Source: Novosphingobium profundi (GTDB lineage: Bacteria > Pseudomonadota > Alphaproteobacteria > Sphingomonadales > Sphingomonadaceae). From it: a DNA stretch of 64,000 nucleotides. The translations under genes were made by a program, and so were the position numbers. The notes beneath the pieces are model-generated. The model made no database searches, was not told the origin of the DNA, and saw nothing but the letters and a program-made list of their open reading frames with translations. The stretch lies in the NCBI RefSeq assembly GCF_020524485.1, contig NZ_JAIVLF010000004.1:372001-436000 (forward strand). Reading direction: 5' to 3'. Below are positions 57,768 through 64,000 of the stretch, one piece after another (within the stretch, counting starts at the first letter, position 1; each line of letters starts with the position of its first letter).

Positions 57768-57786
57768 CTAGGGATATCACACCTAG
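57768..57786. promoter_or_regulatory. Candidate HxlR operator
   Basis: A perfect 5-base dyad (CTAGG / CCTAG, 9-base spacer) lies in the 56-bp gap between the divergent starts, 6 bp from the HxlR start and 33 bp from the other. The position suits simultaneous control of both genes. Confidence 0.5.
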
Positions 57787-57818
57787 TCACCACTGGATAC
57801 CACTTTAGGAGTTAGACC

Positions 57819-58427
57819 ATGAAGATTGCAGTCCTGGGCGCCAGCGGCCACGCCGGTTCGGAGATCGCCAAGGAAGCGGCCGCACGCGGCCACGAGGTCA
57901 TCGCGATTGCCCGCCACCCCGAAGCCATCCCCGTAGCCACCGGCATCACGCCGACCAAGGGCGATGCGAGCGACGCCGCGCAGCTCGCCAAGCTCATTGC
58001 GGGCAGCGATGCGGTCATCAGCGCGCTGCACCACACGATCAAGGCCGAGACCCTGCTTGCAGCGCTGCACGAAGCGGGTATCTCGCGCTTCCTGGTCACG
58101 GGTGGCGCAGCCAGCCTCAAGGGGGCAGATGGCGCGCGCCTGATCGACAATCCGGAATTCCCGGCCGACTGGAAGCCTGCAGCCCTTTCGGGGATCGCCT
58201 TCCTCGATGACCTCAAGGCCACCGACGATATCGACTGGACCTTCTTCTCGCCCGCGATGATCATCTTCGAAGGGGAGCGTCAGGGCCATTACCGCAAGGG
58301 CGGCGACGATCTCGTCGTCGACGCCAACGGCGAGAGCAAGATCAGCTTCGCCGACTTCGCGCTCGCCATGGTCGACGAACTCGAAGCCCATGAGCACAGC
58401 CGCGCACGCTTCACCGCCGCGTACTGA
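57819..58427 (+). CDS. NAD(P)H-binding protein, atypical SDR
   Basis: A 202-residue protein with an N-terminal Rossmann motif IAVLGASGHAGSEIAKEAAA, the NAD(P)H-binding fold of YwnB/YhfK-like proteins. The rest includes GSDAVISALHHTIK and LVTGGAASLKGADG. Members act as quinone or flavin reductases or sensors of the redox state. It is divergent from the HxlR gene, its likely regulator, and stops next to the stop of the exported protein gene at 58428. Confidence 0.88.
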   Translation: MKIAVLGASGHAGSEIAKEAAARGHEVIAIARHPEAIPVATGITPTKGDASDAAQLAKLIAGSDAVISALHHTIKAETLLAALHEAGISRFLVTGGAASLKGADGARLIDNPEFPADWKPAALSGIAFLDDLKATDDIDWTFFSPAMIIFEGERQGHYRKGGDDLVVDANGESKISFADFALAMVDELEAHEHSRARFTAAY

Positions 58428-59036
58428 TCACTCGCCCGCTGGCGCGAAGCTGGCCGAGGCGATCACCTGCACCCGGTCGCGCCGCGCACCGGGTGCATCC
58501 GCCCGGCTCAGCACCATCGTGAAATCCGGCTCCTCGCGGCTGACGAACGTAGTCGAGACCATGTCGCCGCGTGTCGCCTCATCGACCTCGCGCCAGACCT
58601 CTGCAAATTCCGGCGACGCCAGAACTTCTCCCACGCTGGGCTGCAAGTCCGCATCCCCGCCGCCCGTCACCTGGCAGATCGGCATCCGGTGCGAGACGAC
58701 CAGAACGTACCCCGCATCGGGCGAGGAGTTGATCCGCCAATAGACATTGCCTTCGCGCCAGGCTGCAGGCGGCTGATTGACCTCGGCGATAGAGCGGACC
58801 TGCCCCATCGCATCGCCAAGCCCCACGTCCTTGAGGAACGGTTCCGGCCCCGCCGCCCAGGTGTCCGGGTGCAGCACCCAGAGCCGACAGGCCTTCAAGG
58901 CGCCCGCCAGCCCATCCGACAGCGCAGCGCGCACCTCGAGCGCGTCCGCCACCTCGCGGTCCACCGCGACCGCCCGCGTGGGCCCGTGGCCGGCCAGCGC
59001 CACAAAGGCCAAACCCATCATCACATTACGTCGCAT
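58428..59036 (-). CDS. Exported hypothetical protein
   Basis: A 202-residue protein with a probable signal peptide (RRNVMMGLAFVALAG, cleavage near 20-25). Mature part contains RLWVLHPDTW, NVYWRINSSPDAGYVLVVSH and CQVTGGGDADLQPS. No family recognised. A single Cys near the N-terminus of the mature part and another in MPICQV could form a disulfide. It is convergent with the NAD(P)H-binding protein gene. Function unknown. Confidence 0.65.
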   Translation of the reverse strand: MRRNVMMGLAFVALAGHGPTRAVAVDREVADALEVRAALSDGLAGALKACRLWVLHPDTWAAGPEPFLKDVGLGDAMGQVRSIAEVNQPPAAWREGNVYWRINSSPDAGYVLVVSHRMPICQVTGGGDADLQPSVGEVLASPEFAEVWREVDEATRGDMVSTTFVSREEPDFTMVLSRADAPGARRDRVQVIASASFAPAGE

Positions 59037-59135
59037 AAGCTCCAGCCTGCCTCTCTTCGCATCCTTCTCCGGGATGACCAGCCTGCCCCATCCCCGGTAC
59101 AGATCAAGTCAGCGACACGCCATCTTCGGACATGA

Positions 59136-59171
59136 AAAAGGCCGCAGAAGCGATTGCTTCTGCGGCCTTTT
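59136..59171 (-). terminator. Intrinsic terminator of rpsB-tsf
   Basis: A perfect 16-base stem (starting AAAAGGCCGCAGAAGC) with a 4-base loop lies 24 bp after the tsf stop; its T-rich 3' arm extends into a T-run on the minus strand. It can work in both directions, but no gene reads into it from the plus strand. Confidence 0.92.
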
Positions 59172-59195
59172 CAAATGTGCGTGATCGCGAAAGGA

Positions 59196-60122
59196 TCAGA
59201 CGCCAGCGGCAGCGGCCACTTCGGCGGCGAAGTCCGACTCTTCCTTCTCGATGCCTTCGCCGAGCTGGAAGCGCACGAAGTCCTTGAGCACGATCTTGGC
59301 GCCCGCGTCCTTGCCGGCCGCGTCCACGACCTGCTGGATCGGGGTCTTGTTGTCCATCACGAAGACCTGCGAAAGGAGAGCGTTCTCCTTGGCGTACTTC
59401 GCGATCGCACCGTCGACCATCTTGGCCTGAACCGCTTCGGGCTTGCCCGATTCGGCGGCCTTTTCCTCGGCGATCTTGCGCTCACGCGCGATCAGCTCGG
59501 CGTCGAGGTCGTCGGCGGTCAGCGCGAGCGGGAAAGCGGCTGCAATGTGCATCGCGATCTGCTTGCCCAGGCCTTCCAGAACGTCAGCGGGAGCTTCCGA
59601 CTCGAGAGCGACGAGAACGCCGATCTTGCCAAGGTTGGGAGCTGCTGCGTTGTGCATGTAGGGAACGACAACGCCCTGCGCGACCGAAACGGTCTTCATG
59701 CGGCGAACCTGCTGGTTCTCACCGATAGTGGCGACGTTGTTGGTCAGCGTGTCGGCAACGGTGCCGCCGCCCGGATACGCCGAAGCCTTGAGCGCTTCGA
59801 CATCGTCGCTATCCGCGCTCAGCGCGACTTCGGTGGTCTTGCGCACGAAGTCCTGGAACTGCTCGTTCTTGGCAACGAAGTCGGTTTCCGAGTTCACTTC
59901 GACAGCAACGCCCTTGGTGCCTTCGACGGCAACGCCGACGAGACCTTCGGCGGCCGTGCGGCTCGACTTCTTGGCGGCAGCCGCCAGGCCCTTGGCGCGC
60001 AGCGCGTCAACCGCGGCTTCGATGTCGCCGTTGGTTTCGTCGAGGGCCTTCTTGCAATCCATCATGCCGGCGCCCGAGCGCTCGCGCAGGGTCTTCACGT
60101 CTGCGGCGGTGTATGCAGCCAT
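59196..60122 (-). CDS. tsf: Elongation factor Ts
   Basis: Guanine-nucleotide exchange factor for EF-Tu, 308 residues. The N-terminal TDF motif is in [20 protein letters not shown], and [20 protein letters not shown] is the core signature. It follows rpsB by 121 bp and ends in a strong terminator. Confidence 0.97.
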   Translation of the reverse strand: MAAYTAADVKTLRERSGAGMMDCKKALDETNGDIEAAVDALRAKGLAAAAKKSSRTAAEGLVGVAVEGTKGVAVEVNSETDFVAKNEQFQDFVRKTTEVALSADSDDVEALKASAYPGGGTVADTLTNNVATIGENQQVRRMKTVSVAQGVVVPYMHNAAAPNLGKIGVLVALESEAPADVLEGLGKQIAMHIAAAFPLALTADDLDAELIARERKIAEEKAAESGKPEAVQAKMVDGAIAKYAKENALLSQVFVMDNKTPIQQVVDAAGKDAGAKIVLKDFVRFQLGEGIEKEESDFAAEVAAAAGV

Positions 60123-60175
60123 CGCTCAAATCCTCTTGTTTGGTACAGACCGGATCACCGGCCTTGAATACAGGT

Positions 60176-60204
60176 GCGCGCCGAGCCCCATGGACCCGGC
60201 GCGC
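60176..60204 (-). promoter_or_regulatory. Hairpin between rpsB and tsf
   Basis: A perfect 8-base dyad (GCGCGCCG / CGGCGCGC, 13-base loop) lies in the 121-bp rpsB-tsf gap and has no T-run. It may be an attenuator or RNA-processing site tuning the ratio of S2 to EF-Ts. Confidence 0.45.
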
Positions 60205-60243
60205 GACAATTCCATGACGAAAGTGTCGTCCGTCGCCGGGCTA

Positions 60244-60999
60244 TCAGGCCTCGACAGCGGCTTCCGCAGCGGGCTCGTCCATGGCGCCCATGTCGACACC
60301 GCTGTCGGCCAGAGCGTCCTGGCCGCCCTTGGTCGCGGCCTGCGCCATGGCTTCACAGTACAGGCGCACGGCGCGGCTGGCGTCGTCGTTGCCCGGGATC
60401 GGGAAGGCGATGCCCTGCGGGTTGACGTTGGTGTCGAGCACAGCAACGACCGGAATGCCAAGGACGTTGGCTTCCTTGATGGCCAGCTCTTCCTTGTTGG
60501 CGTCGATCACGAACATCACGTCCGGGATGCCGCCCATGTCGCGGATACCGCCGAGCGAAAGCTCAAGCTTGTCGCGCTCACGGGTGAGCTGAAGGATTTC
60601 CTTCTTGGTGAGGCCGTGGGTGTCGCCAGCAAGCTGCTCTTCGAGCGCCTTGAAGCGCTTGATCGACTGCGAGATGGTCTTCCAGTTGGTGAGCATGCCG
60701 CCCAGCCAGCGGTGGTTGACGAAGTGCTGACCGCAGGCGCGTGCGGCCTGAGCGATCGGCTCCTGGGCCTGGCGCTTGGTGCCAACGAAGAGCACCTTGC
60801 CGCCGGCCTGCACGGTGGCCGAGACGAAATCGAGAGCGCGGGCCATCAGGGGCACGGTCTGCGACAGGTCGATGATGTGGATGCCATTGCGCGCGCCGAA
60901 AATGTACGGCTTCATGCGCGGGTTCCAGCGGTGGGTCTGGTGGCCGAAGTGGGCGCCAGCTTCGATGAGCTGCTGCATCGTGACGGTAGGAGCCGCCAT
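60244..60999 (-). CDS. rpsB: 30S ribosomal protein S2
   Basis: S2 of 251 residues, with the usual [20 protein letters not shown] opening and the acidic extended C-terminus. It leads the rpsB-tsf operon. The 220 bp upstream to the YbjN-like gene hold no gene and presumably the promoter. Confidence 0.97.
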   Translation of the reverse strand: MAAPTVTMQQLIEAGAHFGHQTHRWNPRMKPYIFGARNGIHIIDLSQTVPLMARALDFVSATVQAGGKVLFVGTKRQAQEPIAQAARACGQHFVNHRWLGGMLTNWKTISQSIKRFKALEEQLAGDTHGLTKKEILQLTRERDKLELSLGGIRDMGGIPDVMFVIDANKEELAIKEANVLGIPVVAVLDTNVNPQGIAFPIPGNDDASRAVRLYCEAMAQAATKGGQDALADSGVDMGAMDEPAAEAAVEA

Positions 61000-61219
61000 A
61001 GAGAAATTCCTTTCCGGTTGTACCTCTGGAAAGCTGGAACCGTGGGGATCAGACCCGCTGCGGCACCGGTATGTGCGCTTTCCATGTGGATTCGCCGCTG
61101 ATCGGAACCTGCGAATTCAGGAATCCATATCAGTGGACGCGGCGGCCCTTAGACCTATCCGCCCCGTGATGCAAGGCCGGATGCAGAACCTGCATGCGAA
61201 CGGCGCGCCCAAAGCCCGC

Positions 61220-61693
61220 TCAGTGAACCCGCAGCGAGCCCGTGACACCGAACGCCCGGTCGATGGCGAACTCGTCGGCCGCCACATCGCTCTCGACGAC
61301 ATCTTCCAGCAACCCCACAGTCTGATCGATGATCGACTGCATCTGCAGCAGCGTCTCTCCAATCGCCTCCATCGACTGCGCTGCGCGGGCAAAATCGGCG
61401 ACGATCACCACCCCATGCTGCTGATCGATGGAGAAACGGCAGCCCAGCAGCCGGTCGTGCAGACGCGCCAGCGTCAGGCACATCGGCAACTCAGGCTCGA
61501 CATCCTCGAGAACGAGGCCCTTCAGCTGGAGCCAGTCCTCGACCCGGAACAAGGACCAGGCGCTTCCGGTGGTCTGATCGGTCAGGAACACCTCGTCCGC
61601 GCCGATCTCCTCCACGGTGAAGGCGTTGAGCGCACACCACTGCGACAGTCCGTCGAGCGTGATGAGGCGATGAGGCAAACCGTCGGCAACCAT
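61220..61693 (-). CDS. YbjN-like protein (T3SS chaperone fold)
   Basis: A 157-residue protein, acidic and without signal peptide or membrane segment. LKGLVLEDVEPELPMCLTLA, FSIDQQHGVVIVAD and SMEAIGETLLQM suggest the YbjN family, which has a class-I type III secretion chaperone fold and no known enzyme activity. The ATG at 61693 is chosen; the frame extends upstream to 61735. It is divergent from the small membrane protein at 61912, with the LexA/DnaA sites in the 218-bp gap, and might also respond to them. Confidence 0.5.
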   Translation of the reverse strand: MVADGLPHRLITLDGLSQWCALNAFTVEEIGADEVFLTDQTTGSAWSLFRVEDWLQLKGLVLEDVEPELPMCLTLARLHDRLLGCRFSIDQQHGVVIVADFARAAQSMEAIGETLLQMQSIIDQTVGLLEDVVESDVAADEFAIDRAFGVTGSLRVH

Positions 61694-61786
61694 GGGAACC
61701 CTAACTAAGCGGATGAAGGCGCAGCAGCACGGCACCCTTCAAAATGGCGCCCTGCACGTATCGCGCCCCTCTCGTCAAATTCCCGC

Positions 61787-61841
61787 TTGACACAACGGGA
61801 ACAAAACTAGAACAAGAACGCCACTGGAACATTGATAGAAC
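61787..61841 (+). promoter_or_regulatory. SOS promoter region: three LexA boxes
   Basis: A consensus -35 element TTGACA (61787-61792) is followed by five GAAC half-sites at 61799, 61810, 61816, 61827 and 61838. They make three GAAC-N7-GAAC boxes (61799-61813, 61816-61830, 61827-61841), the direct-repeat LexA site of alphaproteobacteria. No convincing -10 was seen. The first box lies just inside the promoter, where LexA would block RNA polymerase. The nearest downstream start is the ATG at 61912. Confidence 0.85.
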
Positions 61842-61850
61842 AGATTCGCG

Positions 61851-61870
61851 TTTTCCACAAGCTATCCACA
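61851..61870 (+). promoter_or_regulatory. Two DnaA-box-like sites
   Basis: TTTTCCACA (61851-61859) fits the DnaA consensus TTWTNCACA exactly, and CTATCCACA (61862-61870) fits all but the first base. They are 11 bases apart in direct orientation, immediately after the LexA boxes and 42 bp before the ATG at 61912. Confidence 0.55.
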
Positions 61871-61911
61871 GCCCCAGCCACAACCGCGGGGCGCGAGAAA
61901 AGGAAACGGTC

Positions 61912-62184
61912 ATGACAGCCTTTGCCGCCAGCCTCTTCGCCCTCGCCGGTCTTGTCTCGCTATGGGTGATCGTAAGAACGCTGCTGGAGTACGCGGCTGC
62001 CGCGCGCGGCCTGTCACGCCAGCTTCAGACCTGCAGCACCACGCTGACCGTTTCCTGGGCCGTGATCGAACGCCCTTCCCCGCACGGCGACACGCAGCGC
62101 GGGAACGTTGTCACGATGGGCCAAGCGGTTCGTCAAGCTCGTCGAGTTCCGGCTCCGGCACGCTCCCTGGACCTTGCCGCCTGA
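61912..62184 (+). CDS. Small SOS-controlled membrane protein, unknown function
   Basis: A 90-residue protein: one N-terminal membrane segment (TAFAASLFALAGLVSLWVIV, about residues 2-21) and a basic, Arg/Ser-rich cytosolic tail ending [16 protein letters not shown] lies about 6 bases upstream of the ATG. Its promoter carries three LexA boxes, so it should be induced by DNA damage. The overall shape resembles small SOS-induced inner-membrane division inhibitors such as Caulobacter SidA, but there is no recognisable sequence similarity and that reading is inference. Its end overlaps the pssA 3' end by 74 bp on the opposite strand. Confidence 0.6.
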   Translation: MTAFAASLFALAGLVSLWVIVRTLLEYAAAARGLSRQLQTCSTTLTVSWAVIERPSPHGDTQRGNVVTMGQAVRQARRVPAPARSLDLAA

Positions 62185-62986
62185 CATTGGCGTAGACGAA
62201 CAGGCCATAGGGCAGCAGCGCCAGGTAGCCAATGGTGAGCACGGCCAACGTGGGCCAGGGCTCGACCAGAAGCGCGGCCATCGCCAGCCCGACCAGGGCC
62301 AGGACGAAAAGACGTACGCCGGGCGCTGGACGCAGGCGCGACCAGCTGAGCGTCGGAATATTCGAGATCATCAGGAAGGCGGCCAGCACCATCCACACGC
62401 TGACGCCGATGGGATTGGCAAAGTCGCGCTCTCCGCTCGCGATCCACAGGCACAGCGGCAGGAAGCCGAGTACGGCACCAAGCGGCGCCGGGACCCCGGT
62501 CAGGAAGCCTGCCGCCTTGTGCGGCTGATCATCGAGATCAAGACGCGCATTGAAACGCGCAAGACGCAGCACACAGCAGATCGCAAAGGCCAGCGCCGCC
62601 ATCCAGCCCAGGCTGGGCAGCGCGTGGAGCGACCAGAGATAGACGATCAGCGCAGGCGCGACACCAAACGAGATGGCATCGGCCAGGCTGTCGAGCTCCG
62701 CACCAAAGCGCGACTGCGCCTTGAGCAGGCGCGCCGCGCGGCCATCGATGCCATCGAGGACACCCGCCAGAAGGACGGCCTGGACCGACTTCTCGAAATC
62801 ACCAGCAATCGCAAAACGAATGCCCGTGAGCCCTGAGCAGAGTGCGGCAGCGGTAATGGCATTGGGCACAAGCGCGCGCAGCGAAAGGCCGCGCGCCATG
62901 CGCCGGGCACGCGATTCCGAAGCCCCATCCGGGCCCGGCGTGTCGTCCGATGGCGCAGAGGTCTGGGGAATCGCGTCCTCGCTCAC
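62111..62986 (-). CDS. pssA: CDP-diacylglycerol-serine O-phosphatidyltransferase
   Basis: Inner-membrane enzyme of 291 residues making phosphatidylserine. The CDP-alcohol signature is in [19 protein letters not shown] and [11 protein letters not shown], and about seven hydrophobic segments are visible. GTG start at 62986 overlaps the psd stop (GTGA). With psd it makes phosphatidylethanolamine. Confidence 0.95.
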   Translation of the reverse strand: MSEDAIPQTSAPSDDTPGPDGASESRARRMARGLSLRALVPNAITAAALCSGLTGIRFAIAGDFEKSVQAVLLAGVLDGIDGRAARLLKAQSRFGAELDSLADAISFGVAPALIVYLWSLHALPSLGWMAALAFAICCVLRLARFNARLDLDDQPHKAAGFLTGVPAPLGAVLGFLPLCLWIASGERDFANPIGVSVWMVLAAFLMISNIPTLSWSRLRPAPGVRLFVLALVGLAMAALLVEPWPTLAVLTIGYLALLPYGLFVYANVRRQGPGSVPEPELDELDEPLGPS

Positions 62987-63732
62987 TGGCAGACACCCTC
63001 GATCATGGGGGCGGCACCGATTTCGCCAAGCACGGTTTCACCCGCAACGATGCGCTGGCCCATGAGCACCTTGGGCTCGGTCCCGGCGGGAAGGTAGACA
63101 TCGACACGGCTGCCGAAGCGAATAAGGCCAATGCGCTGGCCCGCGGCAATGATGTCGCCGGGCTTCACGAACGGCACGATGCGGCGTGCGACGAGCCCTG
63201 CAATCTGCGTGAAGCAGACCTGCTGGCCATCGCCGCGCTCGATCAGGATGTGCTGGCGCTCGTTCTCTTCGCTCGCCTTGTCGAGGTCGGCGTTCACGAA
63301 CTTGCCCGGAATGTAGATCACGCGGCGGACAGTGCCGCCAATCGGCGCGCGGTTGATGTGGACGTCAAAGACACTCATGAAGATCGAGACGCGCGTGAGC
63401 GGTGCGTCGGAGAGCGGCGGCATGCCGCTGCCATCGTCAACGGTCAGCTCGCGCGGCGGCGGGACCTTCTGGATCAGCGTTACCAGGCCGTCAGCCGGGG
63501 CCACGATCGCCCGCTCATCCTGCGGCGTGACGCGCAGCGGATCGCGGAAGAAGGCGAGCACGCACAAGGTCAGGACGGCGAGCGGCCATCCGAACCAGGG
63601 GCCGAACAGGACCCACACGCCCAGCGCAAGGACACCGGCAATGGCGCCGAACTTGCGCCCTTCGGGATGAATGGCCGGCCACTGCCACGAGGCATCGCCA
63701 CGACCCTGATTATCGAGAATATCTGAGGACAT
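62983..63732 (-). CDS. psd: Phosphatidylserine decarboxylase
   Basis: Pyruvoyl-dependent decarboxylase of 249 residues, the short archaeal-like type found in alphaproteobacteria. The self-processing serine is S208 in [13 protein letters not shown]; the catalytic pair D81 (APADGLV) and H125 ([10 protein letters not shown]) are intact. An N-terminal membrane hairpin (about 28-62) anchors it. It starts the psd-pssA pair. Confidence 0.95.
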   Translation of the reverse strand: MSSDILDNQGRGDASWQWPAIHPEGRKFGAIAGVLALGVWVLFGPWFGWPLAVLTLCVLAFFRDPLRVTPQDERAIVAPADGLVTLIQKVPPPRELTVDDGSGMPPLSDAPLTRVSIFMSVFDVHINRAPIGGTVRRVIYIPGKFVNADLDKASEENERQHILIERGDGQQVCFTQIAGLVARRIVPFVKPGDIIAAGQRIGLIRFGSRVDVYLPAGTEPKVLMGQRIVAGETVLGEIGAAPMIEGVCQ

Positions 63733-63972
63733 CGGTTTCCTCTAGTGAGTGGCGTTCAAGACCGCAATGCCGCCACGCACGGGAAGTTCCGCAAAGCGTG
63801 CGCAAAGCTGTGTCCTGCATGCCAGCGCGAACCGCTGATCGGGCCCTGCCACTCGCCGCTTGTACTCATCTGGAAGAAAGGGCTGATAAAGGCATCCGCG
63901 CCATGGGTTCAGCCGCCACCCGATCCGCCTTGGCGGATCCCTTCATCATCGCGATTTCGAGAGAAGGGCTGG

Positions 63973-64000
63973 TGGTGGACAGGGCTGGATTCGAACCAAC
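63973..64000 (-). tRNA. 3' end of a tRNA, truncated by the window
   Basis: The last 28 bases, read on the minus strand, are a T-arm (GTTGGTTCGAATCC) and an acceptor strand CCTGTCC followed by A and CCA. The anticodon lies outside, so identity cannot be read. The acceptor sequence would fit a Tyr-type tRNA of sphingomonads, but this is a guess. Confidence 0.85.

Overview
The window is GC-rich bacterial DNA from an alphaproteobacterium, almost certainly a sphingomonad (Sphingomonadales, Novosphingobium-like). The support is the gene set and gene order (pyrH-frr-uppS-cdsA-dxr-rseP-bamA-skp-fabZ with no lpx genes, the ccmC-to-ccmI run, dapF-mtaB-ftsY-yciB, psd-pssA), direct-repeat LexA boxes of the alphaproteobacterial GAAC-N7-GAAC type, and an exported alginate-export-family porin. 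No rRNA, CRISPR array or insertion sequence was found. Two complete tRNAs (Met, His) and the 3' end of a third are present.

Region 1 (1-18.2 kb) is accessory. It holds a lone peptidase-M17-N-like protein, an orphan NarL-type response regulator, then a same-strand run: YcaC-like isochorismatase, alpha/beta hydrolase, XapX membrane protein, YtcJ-like amidohydrolase with a Cys/His-rich tail, a secreted VOC protein, DoxX, an alginate-export porin, a DUF1275 protein and catalase-peroxidase KatG. Facing it is pirin-GNAT-OsmC with a divergent LysR regulator, then an SDR/LysR divergent pair. It ends at a tyrosine recombinase next to tRNA-Met, so the block may be the end of a tRNA-integrated island. 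The common theme is peroxide and electrophile defence plus uptake and catabolism of an unknown compound (inference).

Region 2 (18.3-38.3 kb) is core chromosome: 2H phosphoesterase, mltG, fabF, acpP, aspS; rnd overlapping oxyR; an MFS exporter, pgsA, an LplT-like transporter; CsbD with a candidate stress-sigma promoter; EVE protein, a 2OG-Fe(II) dioxygenase, a GGDEF-EAL protein; and the coupled dapF-mtaB-ftsY-yciB operon.

Region 3 (38-47.5 kb) holds YrhK and DUF2938 membrane proteins, the Kup potassium transporter, the cytochrome c maturation run ccmC-D-E-F-G-H-I (ccmA and ccmB are absent here), tRNA-His, a prolyl-4-hydroxylase-like dioxygenase and a PilZ protein.

Region 4 (47.5-64 kb) is translation and envelope biogenesis: rpmE; fabZ, skp, bamA, rseP, dxr, cdsA, uppS, frr, pyrH; an HxlR regulator divergent from an NAD(P)H-binding protein; tsf and rpsB; and pssA-psd. 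The most distinctive signal is at 61787-61870: three overlapping or tandem LexA boxes and two DnaA-box-like sites lie upstream of an uncharacterised 90-residue membrane protein and divergent from a YbjN-like gene. This looks like an SOS-controlled small membrane protein, possibly a division checkpoint factor.
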